Part shown: positions 1 through 8,220 of the stretch, piece after piece | Layout: each line of letters opens with the position of its first letter | Numbering within the stretch: position 1 is the stretch's first letter | DNA from: Acutalibacter sp. 1XD8-33 | GTDB lineage: Bacteria > Bacillota > Clostridia > Oscillospirales > Acutalibacteraceae | Reading direction: 5' to 3' | Length of the DNA stretch: 64,000 nt | Assembly: GCF_003612555.1 (NCBI RefSeq) | Contig: NZ_RAZF01000005.1 | Span: 1 to 64,000, forward strand | Notes under the pieces: model-generated | Database searches by the model: none | Told to the model about the DNA's origin: nothing | The model's input: the letters and a program-made list of their open reading frames with translations, nothing else | Translations under genes and position numbers: made by a program

Positions 1-52
1 TTCGCTTTGAGCAGTGATTTTTCACTTAGCCTCTTGGCATACTCATCCCTCG

Positions 53-465
53 TTATCGCGTAGGCCCATAGTAGCTCAGATTGACTTGCTCGTTCCATTC
101 TTCATCGTCCTCCACATTCCGATTGGGATTTCTACACCGACTTGATTTCATTTCCTCCACAGCAAAGTATGTGGCGTGGTCAATAATGCCAAACGTGTAC
201 TTATAGTTGTTTAACAGCTTATTCAGCACATCACGGCTCCACACAGTCCTCCCGGATGGAGAAGGAATCCCTTGCTTGCGCAAGTGCTCTTGAAATTTTC
301 TCCAAACTGTTTCCTGACAGGCAAAGGGCAAATATCTCACGCACAATTTCGGCCTCCGGCTGAACTGTTTCTACTCTCTTGTTCTTGTCGCGTCAAAAGC
401 CATAGCACACCTTGCCAAAGATTTTTGATTCCAACGGGGATAGCTTCACGGTTATCTTCCTTTCC
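53..465 (-). pseudogene. Serine site-specific recombinase remnant (internal segment, frameshifted)
   Basis: Conceptual translation on the minus strand gives the middle of a large serine recombinase: a recombinase-domain stretch (VETVQPEAEIVREIF, then LCLSGNSLEKIS), followed in another frame by GIPSPSGRTVWSRDVLNKLL and NNYKYTFG. Both match the family's usual order. The reading frame is broken by an in-frame TGA near position 393 and by a frameshift near 270-282, and neither the catalytic N-terminus nor the C-terminus is present. It is therefore a dead fragment. Base composition is more AT-rich than the rest of the window, fitting an old mobile-element scar. A second recombinase scrap lies at 51.5 kb. 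Confidence 0.8.
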
Positions 466-652
466 TACATTATAATGGGTCGCTCAAGCATTTTCAAGTA
501 GAACCTACAAATTAGTGGAATTGATTTCGCTTTTTCTTCTGTTGAACATGATTAGTGGATTATTCGGTGTTTCTTGTATATAAGAACAAAAAAGTGTTGA
601 TTGCGATGTTATTCTACGCTTTTTGTTTCATCAACAGAATTTTGGAGTATAA

Positions 653-693
653 AAAAGGAGACAAAAGCCTCTAAAATGCTTTTGTCTCCTTTT
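653..693. terminator. Strong inverted repeat, terminator-like
   Basis: A perfect 15-bp stem (AAAAGGAGACAAAAG / CTTTTGTCTCCTTTT) encloses an 11-nt loop. Flanking A and T runs would allow termination in either direction. It lies between the recombinase remnant and the AT-rich orphan ORF at 769-1095, which points leftward toward it. Confidence 0.6.
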
Positions 694-768
694 GTGAACC
701 CACGACCAAAAAGATATTTTTACAAAATTGATGGGTGTATCTGAACTCTCAAACTGCACACAATCCGC

Positions 769-1095
769 TTAACAAAAGTAATGTGTCAAGATATATTGTA
801 GCTGCTCTCTATCGCGTGCCTCTACCTGAATCTCATTCAATGTTTCCGTAATTGATAAACGGATTCTTTCTTTTACTATTGTATCTTTTGCAATTTCTTC
901 TAGAACATGTCGACGCAGATTTAACAGCCAGGCTGATTGAAACTTATGAAAGTTAAACTCTCGATAGAGGTAATAAAAATCAAAGGAGTCCACATACCCC
1001 AGAAATTCAGAAATTTTTTCTGGAAGAACCTTTATGAAACACCAATATCCAACTTGGTTCAGTTCATCAAAAGGATCTCTTTGGGGATACATCAC
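769..1095 (-). CDS. Hypothetical protein, probably a truncated or frameshifted gene
   Basis: I do not recognise this 108-residue protein. It is hydrophilic and rich in aromatic and charged residues, has no signal peptide or membrane segment, and ends in a helical, charged segment. The frame stays open upstream of the ATG (protein-like KNLKEVEDLGFV) until a TAG near 1133. A second protein-like stretch (SSNTIQLLKEYLAATLDKE) occupies another frame at about 1128-1215. That pattern suggests one longer gene broken by a single-base indel. AT-rich composition matches the neighbouring recombinase remnant and differs from the genes to the right. No ribosome site is obvious at the ATG. Confidence 0.4.
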   Translation of the reverse strand: MMYPQRDPFDELNQVGYWCFIKVLPEKISEFLGYVDSFDFYYLYREFNFHKFQSAWLLNLRRHVLEEIAKDTIVKERIRLSITETLNEIQVEARDREQLQYILTHYFC

Positions 1096-1300
1096 AAAGC
1101 CTAAATCTTCTACCTCTTTCAGATTCTTTATCTAAAGTTGCTGCCAGATACTCTTTTAACAACTGAATAGTATTTGAACTTATCTTTGCTTGTTTTCCTA
1201 ATATAATATATAACGCCCATCAGCTGAACACGCCTTAACGCGGAGAAAAGTTAATCAGAAAAAAACTTCCCGCAATAGACGCTGCCAAAACATCAGCATC

Positions 1301-1329
1301 TTGAAAACCATCCCCAAAAATGTTATAAT
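1301..1329 (+). promoter_or_regulatory. Sigma-A promoter for the solute-binding protein gene
   Basis: TTGAAA at 1301-1306, a 17-nt spacer and TATAAT at 1324-1329. It lies 35 nt upstream of the lipoprotein start codon. Confidence 0.75.
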
Positions 1330-1364
1330 TCATTCCAGCAGAAATAATAGGGGGACCGTCCTAT

Positions 1365-2600
1365 ATGAAAAAGAAACTCGCCTTTTGGGCGCTGTGCGCC
1401 TGGGCTCTGGCCATGCTGGCCGCCTGCACTGGCCAGCAGACACCTTCTTCCAGCAGTCAACCAGCAAAGGAGACCATAGAGCTGACCGTATGGGGAGCGG
1501 AAGAGGACGAGGAACTGCTTCAGGGTATCCTGGATTCTTTTCAAAGCCATTATGCCGGAGAAGCGGACTTCCTCATCACCTATCAGCCCCAAAGCGAATC
1601 CCACTGTAAGGACGCGCTTCTAGGAGATCTGGAAAACGGCGCCGACGTGTTCACCTTCGCGGACGACCAGGTGGCCGCCCTGGCCGCCGCCGGGGGCCTG
1701 GATCCTCTCGCAGATGAGAGCGTGGTCCGCAGCTCTTCTCTGCCGGCCGCTGTAGAAGCAGCCAGTGTGGGAGACACCCTCTATGCCTATCCGTTAACAG
1801 CGGACAATGGGTATTTTCTCTATTATAACAAGGCCTATTTTTCCGAGGAGGACGTCCAGCAGCTGGACAGGATACTGGAGGTTGCCGCTCAGGCCGGACG
1901 GCTGATGGCCATGGACTGGTCCTCTGCCTGGTATGTTTACGCCTTCTTTGGAAATACCGGGCTAGAGGTTGGACTGAATGCGGACGGCCTGACCAACTAT
2001 TGTACCTGGAACAGCGCCGAAGGGCCTATTCAAGGAGTGGATGTGGCTGAGGCTATGCTGTCCATTGCGGCCAGCCCAGGCTTTGCCAGCTGCACGGACG
2101 AAGAATTTTTGCTGGGCGTTCAGGACGGTTCCATCATCGCCGGAGTCAGCGGTGTCTGGAATGATGTGGCTATCCAAGAGGCCTGGGGAGAAAACACCGG
2201 CGCGGCCAAACTGCCTACATACACCTGCGCGGGACAGCAGCTGCAAATGGCCTCTTTCTCCGGCTGCAAGCTCATCGGCGTGAATGCCTATTCCCAACAC
2301 CCGGAATGGGCGGCGCGCCTGGCGGAATGGATCACAAGCGAGCCCAACCAACGGCTGCGCTTTCAGATGAGAGGCCAAGGGCCCGCCAATGCCAATGCCG
2401 CCAGCTCTTCCGAGGTTCAGTCCTCGCCCGCCATCGCGGCTCTGCTGGCCCAGTCGAATTTTTCCCAGCTCCAGCGGGTAGGCGGCAAATTCTGGGACCC
2501 TGTCGCTGAATTTGCCGGTAATATGGCCCAGGGAAACCCTGCGGACGACCCCCTTCAGGCCCAGCTAGACCGGTTGGTGGAAGGCGTCACAGCACGGTAA
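1365..2600 (+). CDS. Extracellular solute-binding lipoprotein (family 1, ABC-type)
   Basis: Predicted substrate-capturing lipoprotein of 411 residues. A basic start, a hydrophobic core and the lipobox LAAC (lipidated Cys21) form the signal peptide, followed by a Ser/Gln-rich tether. The mature part resembles family-1 binding proteins: TVWGAEEDEELLQ near the N-terminus, an early VFTFADDQVAAL segment and a hinge-region FLYYNKAYF motif typical of carbohydrate-binding members. No permease or ATPase genes are adjacent. Instead a chemoreceptor-like gene follows 43 nt downstream on the same strand, so the pair may work in sensing as well as uptake. The ligand cannot be read from the sequence. Confidence 0.85.
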   Translation: MKKKLAFWALCAWALAMLAACTGQQTPSSSSQPAKETIELTVWGAEEDEELLQGILDSFQSHYAGEADFLITYQPQSESHCKDALLGDLENGADVFTFADDQVAALAAAGGLDPLADESVVRSSSLPAAVEAASVGDTLYAYPLTADNGYFLYYNKAYFSEEDVQQLDRILEVAAQAGRLMAMDWSSAWYVYAFFGNTGLEVGLNADGLTNYCTWNSAEGPIQGVDVAEAMLSIAASPGFASCTDEEFLLGVQDGSIIAGVSGVWNDVAIQEAWGENTGAAKLPTYTCAGQQLQMASFSGCKLIGVNAYSQHPEWAARLAEWITSEPNQRLRFQMRGQGPANANAASSSEVQSSPAIAALLAQSNFSQLQRVGGKFWDPVAEFAGNMAQGNPADDPLQAQLDRLVEGVTAR

Positions 2601-2643
2601 AGTAGGAAAACGATACTATTTCCAATTCAGAAGGAGCTGGCAT

Positions 2644-4230
2644 ATGAAAGGCAATCTGACATTACAGCAGCGCTTGATTCTGCCCATCGTTTTGCTGGGG
2701 ATGGTGACGCTGCTGTCAAATATTCTTGCGGTTTTCAGCATTAACAACGTCCACGGCAACGCCGGAACCATTGTAGACGAGTATATGGCCTGCGAAGAGG
2801 ATCTGGAGGACATCCGGCGTTCCCTGATGGACATCCACCGGCTGGCCCTGTCCCATATCGTGGCGGCGGACCACCTCACCATGATCCAGTTGGTTCAGGA
2901 AATCAAGGAAGAGGAGGCTGTCCTGGACGAAAAACTGAATTCCTACGAGGCCTCTGTTCCTGACAGCGATAAGGAAACCTACCGTTCCCTGCTAAGCAAT
3001 TACGCCGCCTTTAAACAGGCTCTGGTCCATTTGGTCTGCGCCAGCGCGGACAGCAAAACCCAGGAAGCCTATGCCATGGCGAACGACGACGTGGCTCTTT
3101 GGAGCGGGGCGGCGGAGGAGAATATTGACGCCCTTTCCTCCTCTGTCGGCGCCCTGGCGGATAAGGCCCGAGACCGCCTTTCCGTGGTTTATCTCATCTC
3201 CCTGGTCACCAGCACGATCACTCTGGCCATTGGCATCCTGCTGGTAGCCGCCGCGTTCCGGATTGTCCGAAAGCACGTTATCGCCCCCATCCGGGACGCG
3301 ATGGGGATGCTGCAGAACAGCTCTGAACGCATCACCGAAGTGGTGGGCGAGGTCCGCCGCCGGGTGGGAACCTCCAGCGGCAATGTCCGCAGCCTTTCCG
3401 CCCTCACCGAGCGCCTCTCCGCCGCCTTGGAGGGCACTGCGGGAAGCTCCGCCGCCATTACCGTCAGCGCCTCCGATATGCGGGGCGACGCCAAAAACAT
3501 GGCGGAGGAATGCGCTGCCATCACGGCCTATTCGGCAGAAATGCGGGGCCGCGCCGAGGAGATGGAACGGTCCGCCCGCAATGAGATGGAAACGGTTCGG
3601 GCAAAAACGGCGGAGATCATGTCAACGCTGGATCAGGCCATTGAGAAGAGCCGCAGCGTCAGCCAGATCGGCATTCTGACAAAGGACATCCTCTCCATCT
3701 CCTCTTCCACCGATCTGATCGCCGTCAACGCCTCCATCGAAGCCTCCCGGGCCGGAGAGGCCGGAAAGGGCTTTGCCATTGTCGCCCGGGAAGTCCGTCA
3801 GCTGGCCGACTCCTGCGCGGAAACCGCAAACCATATCCAAGAGGTCAGTATGGTGGTGACGAGCGCTGTGGACTACCTTTCCAGCAGCGCCCAGGAGCTG
3901 GCCGGTTATCTTGGAAAAACGCTTCTCTCCCAGCTGGAGCTGTCTGTCCATGCCGGGCAGCAGTACCGGGTGGATTCAGACTATATCAAGCAGGCTATGG
4001 AGGCCTTCCATGACCGGACAGTCCGGCTGAGAACCGCCATGGATGAAATTGCCAGCTCCATTTCCGAGATTTCGGGCGCTATTGACGACGCGGTTTCAGG
4101 CGTCAACGGCGCCGCCGGTAGCACCCGCGGCCTGGTAGACGACATGGCCGGCATTACAGACCGTATGGACGCAAATCAGGCCATTGTAGGCGAGCTGAAA
4201 CGGCAGATGGATGTATTCGCTAATCTATGA
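2644..4230 (+). CDS. Methyl-accepting chemotaxis protein
   Basis: Membrane chemoreceptor of 528 residues. A first membrane helix at about residues 13-33 and a second at about 182-205 enclose a roughly 150-residue, mostly helical sensor domain (four-helix-bundle type). The cytoplasmic part is a long coiled coil containing the conserved hairpin-tip region (TDLIAVNASIEASRAGEAGK, then FAIVAREVRQLADS), which in the family contacts CheA/CheW. It sits directly behind the binding lipoprotein, suggesting that loaded lipoprotein could be its ligand. No other chemotaxis gene is visible in the window. The start at 2644 is preceded by a purine-rich GAAGGAG site. Confidence 0.9.
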   Translation: MKGNLTLQQRLILPIVLLGMVTLLSNILAVFSINNVHGNAGTIVDEYMACEEDLEDIRRSLMDIHRLALSHIVAADHLTMIQLVQEIKEEEAVLDEKLNSYEASVPDSDKETYRSLLSNYAAFKQALVHLVCASADSKTQEAYAMANDDVALWSGAAEENIDALSSSVGALADKARDRLSVVYLISLVTSTITLAIGILLVAAAFRIVRKHVIAPIRDAMGMLQNSSERITEVVGEVRRRVGTSSGNVRSLSALTERLSAALEGTAGSSAAITVSASDMRGDAKNMAEECAAITAYSAEMRGRAEEMERSARNEMETVRAKTAEIMSTLDQAIEKSRSVSQIGILTKDILSISSSTDLIAVNASIEASRAGEAGKGFAIVAREVRQLADSCAETANHIQEVSMVVTSAVDYLSSSAQELAGYLGKTLLSQLELSVHAGQQYRVDSDYIKQAMEAFHDRTVRLRTAMDEIASSISEISGAIDDAVSGVNGAAGSTRGLVDDMAGITDRMDANQAIVGELKRQMDVFANL

Positions 4231-4269
4231 CTCCCGTCTGTCCGGCGTATCATCCAGGCGGGATTTGGG

Positions 4270-4298
4270 TTGATTTTTCCGCCTGGCAGTAGTATAAT
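4270..4298 (+). promoter_or_regulatory. Sigma-A promoter for the PduL-like gene
   Basis: TTGATT at 4270-4275, a 17-nt spacer and TATAAT at 4293-4298, with AGGAGG following at about 4323. It separates this unit from the chemoreceptor gene. Confidence 0.7.
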
Positions 4299-4336
4299 GA
4301 AAATACAAAATTTCCATTTTTTAGGAGGATATCCCA

Positions 4337-4903
4337 ATGAAAGTCATGGTTGAAACTTCCGCTCACCACGTTCATGTGTCCCAGGCGGATCTGGCCACCC
4401 TGTTCGGCCCCGAAGCCGTCCTTACCAACAAAAAGGACCTGTCCCAGCCCGGCCAGTTTGCCTGTGCTGAGAAGGTGGAGGTCATTGGCCCCAAGGGCTC
4501 CATGTCCATGTCCATTCTGGGTCCCACCCGTCCCGAAACCCAGGTGGAAGTCTCCCTCACCGATGCCAGAAAGCTGGGCGTCACTGCCCCCATCCGGGAG
4601 TCCGGAGACTTAGAGGGGACCCCTGGCTGCACCCTGAAGGGGCCCGCCGGAGAGGTTGTCATTGAGAAGGGCGTGATTGCCGCGAAACGCCATATTCACT
4701 TTAACCCCGACGAGGCTAAGGAGGCCGGCGTAGAGGATAAGCAGATCGTATCTGTAAAAGTCGACTATAATGGCCGTGCCCTGGTTTTTGGAGACGTGGT
4801 CTGCCGGGTGAGCCCCAAATACGCTTTGGCCATGCATGTAGACACTGACGAATCCAACGCCGCCGCCCTGCCGGGCACTGTCGACGGCGAGATCATCCTG
4901 TAA
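4337..4903 (+). CDS. pduL: Phosphate propanoyltransferase / phosphotransacylase, PduL family
   Basis: PduL-type phosphotransacylases interconvert acyl-CoA and acyl phosphate, giving ATP with acetate or propionate kinase. This 188-residue protein has both duplicated metal-binding halves, recognisable by HHVHVSQADLATLFG near the N-terminus and KRHIHFNPDEA about residue 118. The His-x-His motifs are the family's zinc ligands. The usual first motif is (S)xRHVHLS, so the Ala-His-His start is slightly divergent. No microcompartment-targeting extension and no shell genes are present, so this is probably a stand-alone housekeeping version. A good AGGAGG site precedes the ATG, and the next gene starts 3 nt after its stop. 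Confidence 0.88.
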   Translation: MKVMVETSAHHVHVSQADLATLFGPEAVLTNKKDLSQPGQFACAEKVEVIGPKGSMSMSILGPTRPETQVEVSLTDARKLGVTAPIRESGDLEGTPGCTLKGPAGEVVIEKGVIAAKRHIHFNPDEAKEAGVEDKQIVSVKVDYNGRALVFGDVVCRVSPKYALAMHVDTDESNAAALPGTVDGEIIL

Positions 4904-4906
4904 GCT

Positions 4907-5680
4907 ATGGCGGATATCCGCGTATTTACCTATAATCTGCGGGTGGACGTGCCCGGGGACGGAAAAAATTCCTTTACCAGCCGCCGCGCATATATTCGGG
5001 ATCGTTTTCCCGGCTTCCAGGCGGATATTGTGGGATTTCAGGAAACTATCCCCCATATGCGCCAGTGGCTGGCAGAGAATTTTCCGGAATACGAGGTCTG
5101 CGGGCTTGGGCGGGAGTCTGACCTGCAGGGAGAAAGCAATCCCATCCTGTTCCGCCGGGCCGCCTTTGATCTGGCAGAGCTGGATTGTTTCTGGCTCTCG
5201 GACACGCCCAGCTTGCCAGGTAGCCGGTTTGCCACAGATCAAAGCGGTTGTCCCCGAATCTGCACCTGCGCTACAGTCCGTCATCGGGACACCGGCCGGC
5301 TGCTGCGGTTTTACAACACCCACCTGGATCACGAGGGCCCCACCGCCCAGGCTCAGGGCCTGACCCTTATTCTCTCCCGCATGGCTGCGGACTATGCCAA
5401 GCGTCCCCTCCCGGTGGTCCTTACCGGGGACTTTAACGCTTTTCCGGACAGTTTGGTATATCAAAGCGCCAATGGCTTCAGCGGCTGCGGTGGGATTCTG
5501 GCGGACGCGACCCAAGCCCTGGGCGGGACTTACCACAATTTCGGCCGGCTGGACGAGCCTCAGAAAATCGATTACATTTTCACCACATTACCCTATAAAG
5601 ACGCTTTCCTGGTAAAAGACAGCCAGGACGGGATCTATCTATCAGATCATTATCCGGCCGGCGCGGTGGTTGCTCTATAG
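4907..5680 (+). CDS. Endonuclease/exonuclease/phosphatase (EEP) family hydrolase
   Basis: Metal-dependent phosphodiesterase/nuclease-fold protein of 257 residues. Visible EEP landmarks in order are an N-terminal FTYNLR, the metal-binding Glu in VGFQET, NTHLDHEG, TGDFNAFPDS, KIDYIF and the C-terminal SDHYP with the catalytic His. The substrate is unknown; this subgroup is often annotated as a secreted or cytosolic phosphohydrolase, but no signal peptide is present here. It is almost contiguous with the PduL-like gene (3-nt gap) and shares its promoter. A terminator follows at 5791. Confidence 0.87.
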   Translation: MADIRVFTYNLRVDVPGDGKNSFTSRRAYIRDRFPGFQADIVGFQETIPHMRQWLAENFPEYEVCGLGRESDLQGESNPILFRRAAFDLAELDCFWLSDTPSLPGSRFATDQSGCPRICTCATVRHRDTGRLLRFYNTHLDHEGPTAQAQGLTLILSRMAADYAKRPLPVVLTGDFNAFPDSLVYQSANGFSGCGGILADATQALGGTYHNFGRLDEPQKIDYIFTTLPYKDAFLVKDSQDGIYLSDHYPAGAVVAL

Positions 5681-5790
5681 CAAAGGGCGATAGGTCCAAG
5701 GTGTTTTCCGCCTCGAAGTACTCTAAGAAGCCTCTGGCGCCGCTTTTTTTCTCTATTCGGAACTTGTAAAGAATCAAAATAATTTTTAGA

Positions 5791-5830
5791 AAAAAGTAGT
5801 ATAGCCTTTTGAGACTATACTGCTTTTTTT
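5791..5830 (+). terminator. Rho-independent terminator after the PduL/EEP unit
   Basis: AAAAAGTAGTATAG pairs with CTATACTGCTTTTT (one G-U) around a 10-nt loop and is followed by a T run to 5830. Confidence 0.8.
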
Positions 5831-6030
5831 CTATCTATGTATAAAAATCCTCTCTCTTCCCCCGTACGGCCCGGCTATTCTTTCGGATCCGCTGTACAAC
5901 GGCCGCTTTCGCAAAAAAAATTTGTTTTCCGGCTGATACGCAGCGATACTGACATTTTTGGGAAAGTATCTTCCTGGTTCGGCAATTCATTTCCTCTTAT
6001 GCTATATGTGTATAGGAAGGGGGTGATTGC

Positions 6031-6270
6031 ATGGAAATCGAGAGCGTCAAATTGCTCAGCGCGCAAAAACTTCGTTCCCTTATCTGCTCCAGCGGGAAAA
6101 GTCAGGAGCAAATTGCGGCAGACTGTAAATGCTCTGACCGTCAGATCCGCAACTGGACTAAAAGGGATACTGATGTGCATGTGTCTCATCTCTTCGCTCT
6201 TGCGGACGAATTTGAAGTCGCTGTGGATGACCTGCTTATATCTCTGCCACTTCCAGACAAGCGAGAATAG
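6031..6270 (+). CDS. Small helix-turn-helix (XRE-like) DNA-binding protein
   Basis: A 79-residue protein that is almost entirely one XRE/Cro-type domain. The recognition region is SQEQIAADCKCSDRQIRNW, followed by the usual C-terminal helix (HLFALADEFEVAVDDLL). An excellent GGAAGGGGGTG ribosome site precedes the ATG. It is monocistronic, between two terminator-like hairpins. Target genes are not evident. A longer ORF in another frame (from 5837) overlaps it but lacks a ribosome site. Confidence 0.8.
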   Translation: MEIESVKLLSAQKLRSLICSSGKSQEQIAADCKCSDRQIRNWTKRDTDVHVSHLFALADEFEVAVDDLLISLPLPDKRE

Positions 6271-6301
6271 TCCCCCTGTTCCCCATCCACAGCAAAACCA
6301 T

Positions 6302-6340
6302 GCTGCCGCCGGTCGGGTCCACGACTCTGCCGGCGGCAGC
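6302..6340. terminator. GC-rich hairpin after the HTH gene
   Basis: Perfect 11-bp stem GCTGCCGCCGG / CCGGCGGCAGC with a 17-nt loop, 31 nt past the HTH stop codon. No T run follows, so it may stabilise the transcript end or act as a weak terminator. Confidence 0.45.
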
Positions 6341-6380
6341 GCTTGGCATTTCTGAACGATGAAAACTTTTCCCGTTCAGC

Positions 6381-6409
6381 TTGTGTGCGTTTGGAAGAAG
6401 TGATATACT
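6381..6409 (+). promoter_or_regulatory. Candidate sigma-A promoter for the UDG gene
   Basis: TTGTGT at 6381-6386, a 17-nt spacer and TATACT at 6404-6409, 59 nt before the start codon. Confidence 0.55.
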
Positions 6410-6467
6410 ATAAGAAGCCATACCAATTCTTTCGGTATAAATATCAGGAGCTGAAAGGGGCTGCATT

Positions 6468-7049
6468 ATGTATCAATCCTGGGAAGAGCTGGAATCCGCC
6501 TGCCGAAACTGCCAAAAATGCGGGCTCTGCCAAGACCGTCATCATGTGGTATTTGGTGTAGGAAATCGGAAAGCCAAAGTGATGTTCGTGGGCGAGGGCC
6601 CCGGAGAAAACGAGGACCTACAAGGAGAGCCTTTTGTGGGCCGGGGCGGGCAGCTGCTGGATAAGTTTTTGGCTGCCGTGGACTTAGACAGGAAAACCAA
6701 TGTCTATATTGCCAATATCGTAAAATGCCGTCCTCCTCAAAACCGCGATCCTTCACCTGACGAACAGGAGGCTTGCATTCCCTGGCTGCGCAATCAATTT
6801 GCCCTGATCCGGCCTAGAATTGTAGTATGCTTAGGACGGGTAGCCGCTATACGGATCATGAAACCGGATATCAAGATCACCAAGGAGCACGGGATTTTCT
6901 TGGAGAAAACCGGCACCCTGATGATGGCAACCCTCCACCCCGCCGCTCTGTTGCGCAATCCCGGCCAAAAGCCCGCTGCCTTTGAGGACTTCCTCCAGCT
7001 ACGGGAGAAGATTGACGAGCTGGGCTGTGATATCGCCCAAGAGAAATAG
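6468..7049 (+). CDS. Uracil-DNA glycosylase, family 4 (Fe-S type)
   Basis: Base-excision repair enzyme removing uracil from DNA. The 193 residues carry the family-4 signature: an N-terminal cysteine cluster ([10 protein letters not shown]), the uracil-binding [19 protein letters not shown], and a second Cys pair ([19 protein letters not shown]) that completes the 4Fe-4S site. The C-terminal [12 protein letters not shown] corresponds to the motif that inserts into DNA. Length is typical. A GGGG site lies just upstream of the ATG. It stands alone, with the opposite-strand membrane protein gene beginning 61 nt after its stop. Confidence 0.92.
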   Translation: MYQSWEELESACRNCQKCGLCQDRHHVVFGVGNRKAKVMFVGEGPGENEDLQGEPFVGRGGQLLDKFLAAVDLDRKTNVYIANIVKCRPPQNRDPSPDEQEACIPWLRNQFALIRPRIVVCLGRVAAIRIMKPDIKITKEHGIFLEKTGTLMMATLHPAALLRNPGQKPAAFEDFLQLREKIDELGCDIAQEK

Positions 7050-7110
7050 TCCACCTTCCACCACCCCAGGGAGGCATGGCATATCCATCCTATGCCGTTC
7101 CGTGTCACTC

Positions 7111-8178
7111 CTAGTTTCCCTGGGACAATTCCTCCTCAGAAGTCCCCGCTTTTTTCCGCCCATAGAGGAACTGGTCCACCACCACCAGGATAGCCCCGGC
7201 AATCACCACCAGGTAATAGGTGAAAAAGCGCCAGACCATTACCGCCGCATAGAGGTCGTTGTTCACAAAATAGGGGCGCAAAAAATTGGAGAAGCCGATT
7301 TCCTGGGCTCCCGAAGCCCCAGGCATTGGCATGAAGGATACCGAAACCTGCAGCAGACTCTGCATGGCAAAGATTTCGAAAAATCCGGCCTGATGATATC
7401 CAAAAGATCGGAACACAAAATAGAGCACGCTCATTTGAAGCACAAACTGGGGCACAGAGAGAAGTATCCCCCAAAGGACGCTTTTTTTCTTCTCCTTGAA
7501 ATCATCGGTGTAGCTGTCGAAATCCGCCTCAAACTTATCAACCGTTTCCCTCACATGGAACCGCTGGGAGAGCTTGGGAAACCGTCCGGCCAGCCACTTG
7601 GCAAAACGGCACACCGCCCCCAGCACCGGCCGGAAAAACATGGACCCGAAAAACAGAATGGAGGCTCCGTTGATGATCAGCCCTACCGCGATAAACGGCA
7701 GGATCCCCGGGTTTTCCCGGGCGATCTTTTCACGCATAAAAAGAATGGAAATCAGAGAGCAGAACACAAAGGCGCACTGAAAGCAGAAAAATTTCATAAT
7801 CAGCACCGCCGTGGAGAGCCCAACAGGGATCTTGTCCCGGCGGAGATAAGCTGCCTGCATGGGCTGGCCTCCGGTAGAGCTAGGGGTAATGTAGGAATAG
7901 TAGATGCCAATGAGGCCGATCTTCATGCTGGACCAGAGGCTCATGGCAATATTCTGACTATTCATCAGCAGGCGGATAATCCCCCCTTCAAAAAAGAAGT
8001 AAGCCACTGTAATCGCCACGGCTGCGGTCAGAAATCCAGGCGTCAAGTGCGTAATCGTGTAAAACACGTTGCCAAACTCCCGGTTGAACAGGCCAAACAG
8101 CAACACTGCAACGATAGTGGCCCCAATGTACAGCATTCCCCAGGGAATCTTTCGCTTCTTCCCCTCTGCTCTCTCCAT
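7111..8178 (-). CDS. Flippase-like / lysylphosphatidylglycerol synthase transmembrane-region family protein (UPF0104)
   Basis: Polytopic membrane protein of about 355 residues, resembling the membrane half of MprF and related UPF0104 proteins. At least eight hydrophobic segments are visible, the first about 15-35. The family motifs SYITPSSTGGQPMQAAYL and PMPGASGAQEIGF are both present. No soluble aminoacyl-transfer domain is attached, so lipid flipping or an accessory role is likelier than lipid modification. The longest frame starts at 8190, but AGAAAGG directly abuts that ATG and is correctly spaced only for the second ATG at 8178, which I prefer. It lies downstream of the MreB-like gene. 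Confidence 0.85.
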   Translation of the reverse strand: MERAEGKKRKIPWGMLYIGATIVAVLLFGLFNREFGNVFYTITHLTPGFLTAAVAITVAYFFFEGGIIRLLMNSQNIAMSLWSSMKIGLIGIYYSYITPSSTGGQPMQAAYLRRDKIPVGLSTAVLIMKFFCFQCAFVFCSLISILFMREKIARENPGILPFIAVGLIINGASILFFGSMFFRPVLGAVCRFAKWLAGRFPKLSQRFHVRETVDKFEADFDSYTDDFKEKKKSVLWGILLSVPQFVLQMSVLYFVFRSFGYHQAGFFEIFAMQSLLQVSVSFMPMPGASGAQEIGFSNFLRPYFVNNDLYAAVMVWRFFTYYLVVIAGAILVVVDQFLYGRKKAGTSEEELSQGN

Positions 8179-8220
8179 ACAACACGCCATCCTTTCTCCG
8201 GCAGAAATTCCAAAGACCGA

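Noticed and set aside
4337-5680. Bacterial microcompartment locus around PduL
   Set aside because: No shell-protein gene and no targeting peptide on the PduL-like protein.
5837-6355. 172-residue plus-strand frame overlapping the HTH gene
   Set aside because: No ribosome site and no domain, whereas the 79-residue HTH frame inside it has both.
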